DNA of 64,000 nt from Scandinavium vulneris_A (GCA_046518185.1 JBKGRZ010000001.1:1488001-1552000), one strand, 5' to 3'. Shown: positions 32,953 through 43,231, numbered from the stretch's first letter. Numbers and translations: made by a program. The notes: generated by a model not told the origin, from the letters alone.

Positions 32953-33480
32953 ATGAAAACTGACCTGTTACTGCAATCGCTGGATTCACAGCTTTCGCGC
33001 CTGGAGGCGGACGTCGCCCCGATGGCGTTCCATGCCACCCTGGGGGCACGTTTTGACCGCCAGCTGTTTCGCACTCGCAGCTCATTCCTGCAGGCGTGTG
33101 TGGAAGAAGCTCGGGGGAATCTGAAAGCCCTGCATCAGGCGGTAGAAAAGCAGCAGTTTGAGCAGGTGCAGTGGCTGGCGGAACATTTGGTGGCCCAGCT
33201 TGAGGCGATTGCCCGGGAAAGCGCCGCCTGGTCGCTGCGCGGCTGGGACAATGGCTCCCCTGCCCTGACCCGCTGGCAGCGCAAACGCCTACAGCATCAG
33301 GAGTACGAACGCCGCCTGCTGGAGATGACCCGGGAAAGACGCCAGCAGTTAGCGCAGGCCACCACGCTTGTGGATCAGCAGCGCCTTTCCCGCGAAGTAG
33401 AGGCGTTCAGCGCCAGGCTGGCACGCTGTCGCGGGGCGCTGGAGAATATCGAAAACGTATTGGCGCGCATGACGCGCTAA
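32953..33480 (+). CDS. priC: primosomal replication protein N'' (PriC)
   Basis: Helps reload DnaB at stalled forks independently of PriA/PriB. 175-aa, strongly helical and basic protein beginning MKTDLLLQSLDSQLSRLEAD. It has the conserved DRQLFRTRS and the C-terminal basic helices QRKRLQHQEYERRL. GAGGGAG precedes the ATG. Followed after 11 bp by ybaM in the same direction, as in E. coli, so the two are probably cotranscribed. Confidence 0.95.
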   Translation: MKTDLLLQSLDSQLSRLEADVAPMAFHATLGARFDRQLFRTRSSFLQACVEEARGNLKALHQAVEKQQFEQVQWLAEHLVAQLEAIARESAAWSLRGWDNGSPALTRWQRKRLQHQEYERRLLEMTRERRQQLAQATTLVDQQRLSREVEAFSARLARCRGALENIENVLARMTR

Positions 33481-33491
33481 CAGGAGAGAGT

Positions 33492-33653
33492 ATGTCGCTG
33501 GAGAATGCCCCGGATGATGTCAAACTGGCGGTGGATTTGATCATGCTGCTGGAAGAGCATGATATTGCGCCCGAAACGGTGTTGCGCGCACTGGAGATCG
33601 TCAAACGGGATTTTGAGCGCAAAGTTCAGCCCGTTCCGGGGGCGGCGGAATAA
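33492..33653 (+). CDS. ybaM: small conserved protein YbaM
   Basis: 53-aa acidic protein reading MSLENAPDDVKLAVDLIMLL at its start and ending VPGAAE. It matches the E. coli YbaM length and pattern (SLENAPDDVKLAVDLI, TVLRAL.IVKRDFE). AGGAGAG lies just upstream of the ATG, 11 bp after the priC stop. Function unknown (DUF2496 family). It is short and easily missed. Confidence 0.93.
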   Translation: MSLENAPDDVKLAVDLIMLLEEHDIAPETVLRALEIVKRDFERKVQPVPGAAE

Positions 33654-33656
33654 CGG

Positions 33657-33682
33657 ACTCTCTCCCTTACCAGGGAGAGAGT
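33657..33682. terminator. hairpin between convergent ybaM and mscK
   Basis: Ten-base-pair stem ACTCTCTCCC/GGGAGAGAGT with a 6-nt loop, 3 bp after the ybaM stop and 10 bp after the mscK stop. A run of five A's flanks it on the plus strand. Confidence 0.7.
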
Positions 33683-33692
33683 AAAAACCGAC

Positions 33693-36600
33693 TCACACGC
33701 CCGCTGGCGTAGGGTCATCCCCTTTCACGTCGCGCTTCACTTCCGTCACTTCGTCACCCTTTTCATTACGCAGGTGCACTTCCAACTGGTTGAAGGCGAT
33801 GTTGATGCCGTTTTCACGGCACAGTCGGTCGATGGTGCGGTTAAGCTCATCCACGGTATAGCTGCGATCGCGCAGCTCACGCACGTACAGACGCAGCTCG
33901 TGATCCAGCGTACTCGGGCCAAAGGTGGTAAAGAATACCGACGGTTCTGGCTCGTGCATCACTTTCGGATGTTCCATCGCCGCCTGCAATAGCACCTTTT
34001 TGACCTTATCCAGGTCCGAACCGTAGGCCACGCCGAGGCGTATCACCACGCGGGTAATGGTGTCACTCAGTGACCAGTTGATCAGCCGCTCGGTCACGAA
34101 CGCTTTGTTCGGGATGATCACTTCTTTACGGTCAAAGTCGGTGATCGTCGTGGCACGAATACGGATTTTGCTCACCGAACCCGAGAAAGTACCGATGGTC
34201 ACCGTATCACCGATACGCACCGGGCGTTCGAACAGGATTATCAGACCGGAAACGAAGTTCCCGAAAATTTCCTGTAAGCCGAAGCCGAGACCAACCGACA
34301 GCGCGGCGGCCAGCCATTGCAGTTTATCCCACGACACGCCGAGCGATCCGAAGATGGTCATCGCCCCAACGGCAATAATGACGTAGTTCAGGATGGTGGT
34401 GATGGCGTAAGACGCGCCCTGGCGCATGTTCAGCCGCGAGAGCACCAGCACTTCCAGCAGGCCCGGTAAGTTGCGGATTAACGCCCAGGCTACCGCCAGC
34501 GCAATCAGTGCAAACAGCAGGCTGCCGAGCGTCACGTTACGCAGCACCTCCGCCCCGGCTTCGGTCACGTTGTAGTGCCACAGCGTAATGCTGTCGAGAT
34601 AGGCGAAAACGGTGATTAAATCAGACCAGATAGCCCAGAACATCACCCCAAACAGCGCCACCATTACCAGCATGGTGATACGCAGCGTCTGCTGGTTAAC
34701 GTCTTCCAGCGCAATGGTCGGCTCTTCCTGCGGTTCAGCCCCTTCCGCGCCCTCTTTCACCATATGCTGACGACGTGCCAGCGCACGGCGATAGGCAATA
34801 CGGCGGGCAGCCACGCTCAGGCCACGCAGCACGGTCTGGTAAATCAGGTTCCACAGAATGACCAGATAAACAGTTTCAATCCAGCGTCCGGCCAGGCGCA
34901 GCGTGGTGTAGAAATAGCCCGTCGCGGTGAGCACCATCAGCGCCACCGGCACAATCGCCAGAATGGTGATGGTGAGCAGGCGCAGGCCGTGGGATTCCTT
35001 ATCACGCCAGCTGTCGCGGCACATCGGCCAGACCAGGATAGTGATCAACAGGAGGTTGAGGAAAATCGTAAACTGACCGAGCACATCATCCATCAGATGC
35101 AGTGGCGAAAGCTCGGCTTCCACCGACCAGAAGTGCAGCGGCAACAGCGCCAGGCTGACGCGGACAATCTGGCGACGCCAGTGGCTGGTCAGCTTTGGCG
35201 GCATGTTGAAATGGGTAATCGCCACGCCGTTTTTCTCGAGCACTTTCCAGCACACGCCGAACACCAGCCAGAACAGCGCCAGCTTTTTACTGAACGCCCA
35301 CAGCAGATCGCTGACGTTTAGCTGCATGGTCAGCAGGATCAATCCCACCGCCAGGATGAGCATCACCACCGGCAGGGCACGGATCAGATCGATCAGAATC
35401 GCTTTCGGGGTGTGGAGCTGGCTATCGTTGCGTAACTGCCCCACTTCCGAGGCCAGTTTTTGCTGGTAGCTGCGCAGCCACTTCAGACGCCAGCGAATAA
35501 GACCGGCGATCAGCAGCAACGGCAGACCGGCAAGGAACGCGACAAATACCGCAGGCCAGGCTTTTTCCCAGTTCACGGTGAGTGTCATCTTGCTGAACTG
35601 CTCTTTCAGCGACGACGGGAAGGATTTAATCCAGTCCCAATCCATCGGTTTGTTACTGTTCACCCAGAAAATCTGCTGGGTGAGAATGGAGCGTAAGCTT
35701 TTCGACACGCTCATCAGCTGCTGCTGGTTCACCTGCAGGTTGATGGCCATCATCAACTGATTACCCAGCTGCTTGTTCATTTGATCCAACAGCTCACGGC
35801 GCATGTCGACCACCTGATTCAGCGCATCGGTAACGTCATCGTTGACGTCTGCACTGTGCCCTTCTTCCAGTTTCGCTACGTAGTTATCGCTCTGGAATAA
35901 GGCATCGCGCTGCTGGTTGATTTCAAACTGCTCCAGACGCAGGTCCGCGATGCGGTTGGTCATGTCTTCCAGTTCATCCGCAGACGGTAAGGTCTGTTGT
36001 TCCTGGTAAAGAATGCGCGACAGCAGCAGGCTGCCCTTGAGCATGGAGATTTGTTCTTTGATGTTGCGTTCGGATTGCAGCGCCCGGTCGAGCCAGTTTT
36101 TGACACGGATGTTCTGCTGCACCAGCTGGTTGCCGCTTTCGGTCGCTTTGATTAAACGCTCGCTGAGCTGATGGTTAATATCGAGCTCCTGCTTCACCAG
36201 CGGGTTAGCCTGAATACGCGCCGCGTCGTCCGGGGAAACCGCTTCCTGCGCCGTTTTCTCGGTCAGCGTCAGGCGCTTGCTGTTTACCGCTTCCTGCAAA
36301 AGCTGAAGTTGATGCTGAAGGCGGTTGCTGTTGGCGGTCACAAAGTCACGCTGCTTCTGCAATGTATCCTGCAACACGGTATTGCCTGCCAGGCTCTTGC
36401 GCTGCTGGTCGAGTTCCGCATTGAGTAACGCCTGCTGCACCAGCAGCATGGTTTGCTGGCTCGGGCGCAGGGCGTCTTCACCAACGGTCGTCCCGTTCAG
36501 GCGATTACGAATTTGCTGAAGCTGCTGCGAGGCGTTGTACATGGCGTTCTGCACGCGCTCGGGCTGCGTTTGCAGGGACACCAGCTGACTGTTATAGGTG

Positions 36601-37046
36601 GCGATATCGTTTTGCGCCGCCTGGAGCTGATCGAGAATGTCGCTTACCCGCGACTCAAGCTGACGCATGGAGAGCTGATTCAGAGTCTTACGGGTTTCAT
36701 CGTCGCTGTCGACATCGCCCAGCGCATTCAGGCTATCGGTGGCCTGACGCATTTTAGCGGGAGCCTGATCGATCTGCTGTTTCAGCTGCGCGGTTTCGTC
36801 CTTGACGCGATCGATTTTATCGAGCAATTGCAGGGTGTCCGACAAATCCTGCTCGATAAGCTTATCCTGCGGCGTGAGTTCTTTTTTCTTGGTCAGGGTA
36901 GTCAGTTGCTTTTGCACATCTGCTCTGTCAGGCAGATCGGTAGCGCCCTGCGCACGCGCCTGACTGACGCTGGTAGCGGCAAAGAAAAAGACCAAAACGA
37001 CGATTAACGCGGAGAGTGATTTACGCCAGAAAGTGTTGTGCAGCAT
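33693..37046 (-). CDS. mscK: potassium-dependent mechanosensitive channel MscK
   Basis: Large MscS-superfamily channel that opens on membrane tension in an ionic (K+) environment. 1117 aa. A signal-like N-terminus (SALIVVLVFFFAATSVSQARA) leads into a long periplasmic coiled-coil domain (about 30-480, many Q/L/N heptads such as QQLQQIRNRLN). About eleven membrane helices follow, then the MscS core with pore helix GVSWDKLQWLAAALSVGLGF and the beta domain FERPVRIGDTVTIG. The start at 37046 (MLHNTFWRKS) is by homology; ribosome-binding is weak there. Transcribed in the same direction as acrR, 132 bp downstream of it. Confidence 0.95.
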   Translation of the reverse strand: MLHNTFWRKSLSALIVVLVFFFAATSVSQARAQGATDLPDRADVQKQLTTLTKKKELTPQDKLIEQDLSDTLQLLDKIDRVKDETAQLKQQIDQAPAKMRQATDSLNALGDVDSDDETRKTLNQLSMRQLESRVSDILDQLQAAQNDIATYNSQLVSLQTQPERVQNAMYNASQQLQQIRNRLNGTTVGEDALRPSQQTMLLVQQALLNAELDQQRKSLAGNTVLQDTLQKQRDFVTANSNRLQHQLQLLQEAVNSKRLTLTEKTAQEAVSPDDAARIQANPLVKQELDINHQLSERLIKATESGNQLVQQNIRVKNWLDRALQSERNIKEQISMLKGSLLLSRILYQEQQTLPSADELEDMTNRIADLRLEQFEINQQRDALFQSDNYVAKLEEGHSADVNDDVTDALNQVVDMRRELLDQMNKQLGNQLMMAINLQVNQQQLMSVSKSLRSILTQQIFWVNSNKPMDWDWIKSFPSSLKEQFSKMTLTVNWEKAWPAVFVAFLAGLPLLLIAGLIRWRLKWLRSYQQKLASEVGQLRNDSQLHTPKAILIDLIRALPVVMLILAVGLILLTMQLNVSDLLWAFSKKLALFWLVFGVCWKVLEKNGVAITHFNMPPKLTSHWRRQIVRVSLALLPLHFWSVEAELSPLHLMDDVLGQFTIFLNLLLITILVWPMCRDSWRDKESHGLRLLTITILAIVPVALMVLTATGYFYTTLRLAGRWIETVYLVILWNLIYQTVLRGLSVAARRIAYRRALARRQHMVKEGAEGAEPQEEPTIALEDVNQQTLRITMLVMVALFGVMFWAIWSDLITVFAYLDSITLWHYNVTEAGAEVLRNVTLGSLLFALIALAVAWALIRNLPGLLEVLVLSRLNMRQGASYAITTILNYVIIAVGAMTIFGSLGVSWDKLQWLAAALSVGLGFGLQEIFGNFVSGLIILFERPVRIGDTVTIGTFSGSVSKIRIRATTITDFDRKEVIIPNKAFVTERLINWSLSDTITRVVIRLGVAYGSDLDKVKKVLLQAAMEHPKVMHEPEPSVFFTTFGPSTLDHELRLYVRELRDRSYTVDELNRTIDRLCRENGINIAFNQLEVHLRNEKGDEVTEVKRDVKGDDPTPAGV

Positions 37047-37178
37047 AGTGTCAGCATGAATGAGTTCAGGGCCGGAACGCCGGGGGTAATTGCCGGCGAA
37101 GCATAGCATTTCTGCCCTGAGTCGAATAGCGGTCTGTGCCAGGAAAATTCTACTTCCTCGCGCTCGCGAGTTGGATGG

Positions 37179-37823
37179 TCAGCGCAACGGTACAGCCCTG
37201 AGCGTTGGACAAAGCAAATACATTTCAAGCAAGATGGCGACGTACGCTCTGGCTTCACTTTTCAGGTCAAAGCTATTCGGGGAAAATAACCAATTCTCGA
37301 CCAGACCAGAAATATAACTGCGCATCAGAATCGTCGCACGCCGGGTCAATAAATTGGCCGGCAGCTGCCCGGCCACAATACAGTCTTTGAGCGCGCCTTC
37401 GATTCGGTCGTAACTTTCCAGACAGAGATCGCGCTGAGCCTGCTGCACCACGGCCATTTCACCAACAAATTCACATTTGTGGAAAATAATCTCCATCATT
37501 AAACGGCGGCGTTCTTCTATCACCGTTGCTTCAAGAATATAGACTAGAATCTCCCTAAGAACTGAGAGTGGATCGTCAGGGAATTTTGCCCGATACTCTG
37601 ACTCTAAACTGCCGATACTGGACTCGGAAATCTGCCAGATTTCACTAAATAAATCGGATTTGTTTTTGAAATGCCAGTAAATTGCTCCACGGGTGACACC
37701 AGCCGCTTTTGCAATCTCGGCCAACGAGGTGGATGATACCCCCTGTTGAGAAAACAAGCGCAAGGCAACATCGAGGATGTGTTGCCGTGTTTCCAGCGCT
37801 TGTTGTTTGGTTTTTCGTGCCAT
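37179..37823 (-). CDS. acrR: TetR-family repressor of acrAB, AcrR
   Basis: Local repressor of the AcrAB efflux pump, released by binding bulky cationic drugs. The 214-aa protein has the TetR helix-turn-helix at about 29-50 (STSLAEIAKAAGVTRGAIYW) and a C-terminal ligand domain. The length matches E. coli and no disruption is visible, so repression should be intact. Divergent from acrA over 141 bp that holds the perfect operator. Confidence 0.97.
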   Translation of the reverse strand: MARKTKQQALETRQHILDVALRLFSQQGVSSTSLAEIAKAAGVTRGAIYWHFKNKSDLFSEIWQISESSIGSLESEYRAKFPDDPLSVLREILVYILEATVIEERRRLMMEIIFHKCEFVGEMAVVQQAQRDLCLESYDRIEGALKDCIVAGQLPANLLTRRATILMRSYISGLVENWLFSPNSFDLKSEARAYVAILLEMYLLCPTLRAVPLR

Positions 37824-37851
37824 AGGTTGGTGAATTTACAGAGGTTAGATT

Positions 37852-37875
37852 TACATACATTTATGAATGTATGTA
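37852..37875. promoter_or_regulatory. AcrR operator in the acrR-acrA intergenic region
   Basis: 24-bp perfect inverted repeat, TACATACATT (37852-37861), TATG, AATGTATGTA (37866-37875). It differs from the E. coli AcrR operator by one base in the centre. It lies upstream of an ATAATATAA -10-like region for acrAB and next to the acrR start. Confidence 0.92.
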
Positions 37876-37964
37876 CCATAGCACGACCATAATATAAAGC
37901 AGCAATGGGTTTGTGGACATGTGATCCATAGATCAATTTGAAATCGGACACTCGAGGTTTACAT

Positions 37965-39158
37965 ATGAACAAAAACAGAGGGTTAACGCCTCTGGCGGTC
38001 GTTCTGATGCTTTCAGGCAGCTTAGCGCTTACAGGATGTGACGATAAACAGGCTCAACAAGGAGCAGCGCATACGCCAGAAGTTGGTGTGGTAACGCTCA
38101 AAACCGAACCTCTCCAAATCACAACTGAATTACCTGGCCGCACCAGTGCTTTCCGTATCGCAGAAGTTCGTCCTCAGGTGAGTGGCATCATCCTGAAACG
38201 CAACTTTACGGAAGGTGGTGAAATCAAGGCTGGCGAGTCTCTGTATCAGATTGATCCGGCAACCTATCAGGCCTCTTACGACAGCGCGAAAGGCGATCTG
38301 GCGAAAGCAGAAGCCGCAGCCAAAATTGCTCAGGTAACGGTTAACCGTTATCAGAAACTGGTCGGTACGCAGTACATCAGTAAACAGGATTACGATACCG
38401 CGCTGGCGGATGCTCAGCAGGCTAACGCCGCCGTTTTGGCTGCGAAAGCTGCCGTTGAAACTGCACGTATTAACCTGGCCTACACCAAAGTGACTTCCCC
38501 AATCGGCGGCCGTATTGGCAAATCTTCCGTTACCGAAGGTGCGCTGGTGCAAAACGGTCAGGCTGATGCGCTGGCGACCGTACAGCAGCTCGACCCTATC
38601 TACGTTGATGTGACCCAGTCCAGCAACGATTTCCTGCGTCTGAAGCAGGAATTGACCAGCGGCGCGCTGAAGCAGGTTGATGGCAAAGCAAAAGTCGATC
38701 TCGTGACTCAGGACGGTATCAAATATTCGCAGAGCGGTACCCTGGAATTCTCTGATGTCACCGTTGACCAGACCACCGGTTCTATCACCCTGCGTGCCGT
38801 CTTCCCGAACCCTGACCATACCCTGCTGCCGGGCATGTTCGTGCGGGCAAAACTGGAAGAAGGGATTAACCCGACAGCGCTGCTGGTACCTCAGCAGGGC
38901 GTGACACGTACCCCACGTGGTGATGCCAGCGTAATGCTGGTCGGTGAAGGCGACAAAGTTGAAGTTCGCCAGATTACTGCGACCCAGGCTATCGGCGACA
39001 AATGGCTGGTTACCGACGGTCTGAAGACAGGCGATCGCGTTATTGTTTCCGGTTTGCAGAAAGTGAAACCGGGCGCTCAGGTAAAAGCGCAGGAAGTCAC
39101 TTCTGACGCACAGCAGCAAACTGCAGGTAATACCGCGTCAGAACAGCCTAAGTCTTAA
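37965..39158 (+). CDS. acrA: AcrAB-TolC efflux periplasmic adaptor AcrA
   Basis: Membrane-fusion lipoprotein linking AcrB to TolC. 397 aa with a lipobox LALTGC (Cys25). The two halves of a lipoyl domain flank a coiled-coil hairpin (about 96-170, GDLAKAEAAAKIAQVTVNRY). Beta-barrel and membrane-proximal domains follow. The start at 37965 has GAGG 7 bp upstream and gives the E. coli start MNKNRG. Followed by acrB after 22 bp. Confidence 0.97.
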   Translation: MNKNRGLTPLAVVLMLSGSLALTGCDDKQAQQGAAHTPEVGVVTLKTEPLQITTELPGRTSAFRIAEVRPQVSGIILKRNFTEGGEIKAGESLYQIDPATYQASYDSAKGDLAKAEAAAKIAQVTVNRYQKLVGTQYISKQDYDTALADAQQANAAVLAAKAAVETARINLAYTKVTSPIGGRIGKSSVTEGALVQNGQADALATVQQLDPIYVDVTQSSNDFLRLKQELTSGALKQVDGKAKVDLVTQDGIKYSQSGTLEFSDVTVDQTTGSITLRAVFPNPDHTLLPGMFVRAKLEEGINPTALLVPQQGVTRTPRGDASVMLVGEGDKVEVRQITATQAIGDKWLVTDGLKTGDRVIVSGLQKVKPGAQVKAQEVTSDAQQQTAGNTASEQPKS

Positions 39159-39180
39159 CTTAAACAGGAGACGTTAAGAC

Positions 39181-42100
39181 ATGCCTAATTTCTTTATCGA
39201 TCGCCCCATATTTGCATGGGTGATCGCCATCATTATCATGCTGGCAGGGGGTCTTGCGATCCTCAAATTGCCGATAGCGCAATATCCTACGATTGCGCCG
39301 CCGGCCATTGCCATCACGGCCGTGTATCCGGGAGCGGATGCTGAGACCGTACAGAACACCGTGACGCAGGTTATCGAACAGAACATGAACGGTATCGATA
39401 ACCTGATGTATATGTCCTCAAACGGTGACTCTACCGGTACAGCAACCATTACCCTGACTTTCCAGTCTGGTACCGATCCGGATATCGCCCAGGTTCAGGT
39501 TCAGAACAAACTGCAGCTGGCGATGCCGCTTCTGCCGCAGGAAGTTCAACAGCAGGGTGTGAGCGTGGAGAAAGCCTCCAGCAGCTTCCTGATGGTTGTC
39601 GGTGTGATTAACACCAACGGCACCATGACCCAGGACGATATCTCCGATTACGTTGCCGCTAACATGAAGGATCCGATCAGCCGTACTTCCGGCGTCGGTG
39701 ACGTTCAGCTGTTCGGTTCTCAGTACGCGATGCGTATCTGGATGGACCCGAACAAACTGAATAACTTCCAGTTGACTCCGGTTGACGTTATCACCGCTCT
39801 GAAAGCCCAGAACGCCCAGGTGGCAGCCGGTCAGTTAGGCGGTACGCCACCGGTGAAAGGCCAGCAGTTAAACGCCTCGATCATTGCGCAGACCCGTCTG
39901 ACCAACGTCGATGAATTTGGCAAAATTCTGTTGAAAGTGAACCCGGACGGTTCGCAGGTGCGCCTGCGTGACGTGGCGAAAATTGAGCTCGGCGGCGAGA
40001 ACTACGACGTCGTGGCGAAATTTAACGGTCAGCCAGCTTCCGGTCTGGGGATCAAACTGGCGACCGGCGCGAACGCGCTGAACACCGCCGATGCTATCCG
40101 TGCTGAACTGGCCCGTATGGAACCGTTCTTCCCATCAGGGATGAAAATTGTTTACCCATACGACACCACCCCGTTCGTGAAGATTTCGATTCATGAAGTG
40201 GTGAAAACGCTGGTTGAAGCGATCATCCTCGTCTTCCTGGTCATGTATCTGTTCCTGCAGAACTTCCGCGCCACGCTGATCCCAACGATTGCGGTGCCGG
40301 TGGTGCTGTTGGGGACGTTCGCCATCCTGTCCATCTTTGGCTATTCGATAAACACCCTAACGATGTTCGGGATGGTGCTCGCCATCGGCCTGTTGGTGGA
40401 TGACGCCATCGTGGTGGTTGAGAACGTCGAACGTGTGATGGCCGAGGAAGGACTACCGCCTAAAGAAGCGACCCGTAAATCGATGGGTCAGATTCAGGGC
40501 GCACTGGTCGGGATCGCGATGGTGCTCTCCGCCGTATTCATTCCGATGGCCTTCTTCGGCGGCTCAACCGGTGCGATTTATCGTCAGTTCTCCATCACTA
40601 TCGTTTCGGCGATGGCGTTGTCGGTCCTGGTGGCGTTGATCCTGACCCCTGCGCTGTGTGCCACCATGCTGAAGCCGATTCAGAAAGGCGGTCACGGCGA
40701 GCACAAAGGGTTCTTCGGCTGGTTTAACCGGATGTTTGATAAGAGCACGCATCATTACACCGACAGCGTAGGCAACATTCTGCGTAGCACCGGTCGTTAT
40801 TTGCTGCTGTATATCATCATCGTGGTCGGCATGGCTTACCTGTTCGTCCGTCTGCCAAGTTCGTTCTTGCCAGAAGAAGACCAGGGCGTGTTCCTGACCA
40901 TGGCGCAGCTGCCTGCAGGTGCGACCCAGGAACGTACCCAGAAAGTCCTTGATGAGGTAACGGATTATTACCTCAACAAAGAGAAAGCGAACGTTGAATC
41001 TGTGTTTGCCGTTAACGGCTTCGGCTTCGCCGGTCGTGGTCAGAACACCGGTATCGCGTTCGTGTCTCTGAAAGACTGGAGTCAGCGTCCGGGTGAGGAA
41101 AACAAAGTTGAGGCGATCACCGGCCGGGCAATGGCGCGCTTCTCGCAGATTAAAGATGCGATGGTGTTTGCCTTCAACCTGCCAGCGATTGTTGAACTGG
41201 GTACGGCGACCGGCTTCGACTTCCAGCTGATTGACCAGGCCGGTTTGGGTCATGAAAAACTGACTCAGGCGCGTAACCAATTGTTTGGTGAGATAGCCAA
41301 ACACCCTGACATGCTGGTCGGCGTTCGTCCGAACGGCCTGGAAGATACGCCGCAGTTCAAGATCGACGTCGATCAGGAAAAAGCGCAGGCGTTGGGTGTG
41401 TCTATCAGTGACATTAACACCACGCTGGGTGCCGCCTGGGGCGGTAGCTACGTCAACGACTTCGTTGACCGTGGACGCGTGAAGAAAGTGTATGTGATGT
41501 CAGAAGCGCCATACCGTATGCTGCCGAGTGATATTGGCAACTGGTACGTGCGTGGCAGCAGTGGTCAGATGGTGCCGTTCTCCGCCTTCTCAACCACGCG
41601 TTGGGAATACGGTTCGCCGCGTCTGGAACGTTACAACGGTCTGCCGTCGATGGAAATCCTTGGCCAGGCGGCTCCAGGTAAGAGTACCGGTGAAGCGATG
41701 CTGCTGATGGAAGAACTGGCCAGCAAACTGCCGACGGGCGTTGGCTATGACTGGACCGGTATGTCCTATCAGGAACGTCTGTCCGGTAACCAGGCCCCTG
41801 CCCTGTACGCGATTTCTCTGATTGTCGTGTTCCTGTGTCTGGCGGCATTGTATGAGAGCTGGTCCATTCCGTTCTCGGTTATGCTGGTCGTTCCGCTGGG
41901 GGTTGTGGGTGCGCTGTTAGCCGCCACCTTCCGTGGCCTGACAAACGACGTGTACTTCCAGGTAGGCCTGCTGACAACCATTGGCTTGTCGGCGAAGAAC
42001 GCGATTCTTATCGTCGAATTCGCCAAAGACTTAATGGATAAAGAAGGCAAAGGCCTGATTGAATCCACCCTGGAAGCCGTGCGCATGCGTCTGCGTCCGA

Positions 42101-42327
42101 TTCTGATGACCTCCCTGGCCTTTATCCTCGGGGTAATGCCGCTGGTTATAAGTAGCGGTGCAGGCTCCGGTGCGCAAAACGCCGTGGGTACGGGCGTAAT
42201 GGGTGGGATGGTCACCGCGACCATTCTGGCTATCTTCTTTGTTCCGGTATTCTTCGTGGTGGTTCGCCGCCGTTTCGGTAAAAAGAACGAAGATCTCGAA
42301 CATAGCCATCCGGTAGAGCGTCATTAA
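39181..42327 (+). CDS. acrB: RND multidrug efflux transporter AcrB
   Basis: Trimeric proton-driven pump that expels antibiotics, dyes and bile salts. 1048 aa, twelve membrane helices and two large periplasmic loops. It starts MPNFFIDRPIFAWVIAIIIM. The proton-relay aspartates are in LLVDDAIVVVEN (about 407-408) and the relay lysine is in LSAKNAILIVEFAKDLMDKE (about 940). GGSTGAIYRQFSITIVSAM is a family block. It ends at a strong terminator. Nothing in the sequence suggests loss of function. Confidence 0.98.
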   Translation: MPNFFIDRPIFAWVIAIIIMLAGGLAILKLPIAQYPTIAPPAIAITAVYPGADAETVQNTVTQVIEQNMNGIDNLMYMSSNGDSTGTATITLTFQSGTDPDIAQVQVQNKLQLAMPLLPQEVQQQGVSVEKASSSFLMVVGVINTNGTMTQDDISDYVAANMKDPISRTSGVGDVQLFGSQYAMRIWMDPNKLNNFQLTPVDVITALKAQNAQVAAGQLGGTPPVKGQQLNASIIAQTRLTNVDEFGKILLKVNPDGSQVRLRDVAKIELGGENYDVVAKFNGQPASGLGIKLATGANALNTADAIRAELARMEPFFPSGMKIVYPYDTTPFVKISIHEVVKTLVEAIILVFLVMYLFLQNFRATLIPTIAVPVVLLGTFAILSIFGYSINTLTMFGMVLAIGLLVDDAIVVVENVERVMAEEGLPPKEATRKSMGQIQGALVGIAMVLSAVFIPMAFFGGSTGAIYRQFSITIVSAMALSVLVALILTPALCATMLKPIQKGGHGEHKGFFGWFNRMFDKSTHHYTDSVGNILRSTGRYLLLYIIIVVGMAYLFVRLPSSFLPEEDQGVFLTMAQLPAGATQERTQKVLDEVTDYYLNKEKANVESVFAVNGFGFAGRGQNTGIAFVSLKDWSQRPGEENKVEAITGRAMARFSQIKDAMVFAFNLPAIVELGTATGFDFQLIDQAGLGHEKLTQARNQLFGEIAKHPDMLVGVRPNGLEDTPQFKIDVDQEKAQALGVSISDINTTLGAAWGGSYVNDFVDRGRVKKVYVMSEAPYRMLPSDIGNWYVRGSSGQMVPFSAFSTTRWEYGSPRLERYNGLPSMEILGQAAPGKSTGEAMLLMEELASKLPTGVGYDWTGMSYQERLSGNQAPALYAISLIVVFLCLAALYESWSIPFSVMLVVPLGVVGALLAATFRGLTNDVYFQVGLLTTIGLSAKNAILIVEFAKDLMDKEGKGLIESTLEAVRMRLRPILMTSLAFILGVMPLVISSGAGSGAQNAVGTGVMGGMVTATILAIFFVPVFFVVVRRRFGKKNEDLEHSHPVERH

Positions 42328-42350
42328 TTAACACTCTGCTGTAATGGAAA

Positions 42351-42376
42351 AAGGCCGCTAACGCGGCCTTTTTTTT
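42351..42376 (+). terminator. strong intrinsic terminator of acrAB
   Basis: Stem AAGGCCGC/GCGGCCTT with loop TAAC, followed by six more T's after the stem (eight in a row from 42369). It lies 24 bp after the acrB stop. Confidence 0.95.
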
Positions 42377-42829
42377 GCGACAAAAGATGACTCCTACGTA
42401 TTGCGCAATTTTTTATTTAACGCCGACAATCACCAGGGATATAATCTTAATATTGCGGCTATTTTCTTAAGCTATTGCGAAAAATCTGGCAGCGGATTCG
42501 GAAAAATCGTAGGAATACTCTTAGTTTAGCGATTCTGTACTCAATTATCGATCACCACGAACAAGCATCATTAAACTTAAGTTAATGATAATTAAGCTTG
42601 TCTATCGTTATTTAAGTGTAATCATCTTTAACCCTGCTATAAGAAAGGCCGGGGATTACGGCAACGCATCGCACCTAATTATCCTAATTGTAATTTTTCG
42701 TAATAGCTCGGTGAAATCTTTTTCAGAGTAGATTATAGTTAGCGTATCAGGTTCACAGCGTATGTTCCGGGTCAGACAGTAGTATCCATCCCACACAGTG
42801 TTGGTTGATTAATCATAAGGGGATGCGTT
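42377..42829. other. long AT-rich region upstream of tomB-hha
   Basis: About 450 bp between the acrB terminator and tomB, with no open frame of note. It is AT-rich, with TATAAT-like and TTAATG/CATTAA repeats around 42575-42600 and a TTGCGCAA palindrome at 42401-42408. It should contain the tomB-hha promoter. I could not pick a single convincing -35/-10 pair. Confidence 0.6.
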
Positions 42830-43204
42830 ATGGACGAATACTCGCCAAAAAGACATGATCTCGCACAGCTTAAATTTCTCTGTGAAACGTTGTATCATGA
42901 CTGTCTCGCTAACCTTGAAGAGAACCGCGCAGGCTGGGTTAACGACCCCACGTCAGCACTCAATCTTCAACTCAACGAACTGATAGAGCATATTGCTACG
43001 TTCGCACTTAATTACAAGATTAAGTATAACGAAGACAATAAACTGATCGCGCAAATTGATGAATATCTGGACGATACCTTTATGTTGTTCAGTAACTACG
43101 GCATTAACGCTGACGATCTGCAGAAATGGCGGAAGTCGGGTAACAGACTCTTCCGTTGCTTCGTCAATCTTAGCCGGACAAACCCTGTAAGTCTTTCTTG
43201 TTAA
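42830..43204 (+). CDS. tomB: Hha toxicity modulator TomB
   Basis: 124-aa partner of Hha, described in E. coli as an antitoxin that neutralises Hha by oxygen-dependent oxidation. Begins MDEYSPKRHDLAQLKFLCE, with conserved cysteines (C18, C25 region) and C-terminal SGNRLFRCFVNLSR. AAGGGG precedes the ATG. It lies 27 bp upstream of hha in the same operon, as in E. coli. Confidence 0.95.
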   Translation: MDEYSPKRHDLAQLKFLCETLYHDCLANLEENRAGWVNDPTSALNLQLNELIEHIATFALNYKIKYNEDNKLIAQIDEYLDDTFMLFSNYGINADDLQKWRKSGNRLFRCFVNLSRTNPVSLSC

Positions 43205-43231
43205 AATTATTACAATCAAAAAGGTGAAGTT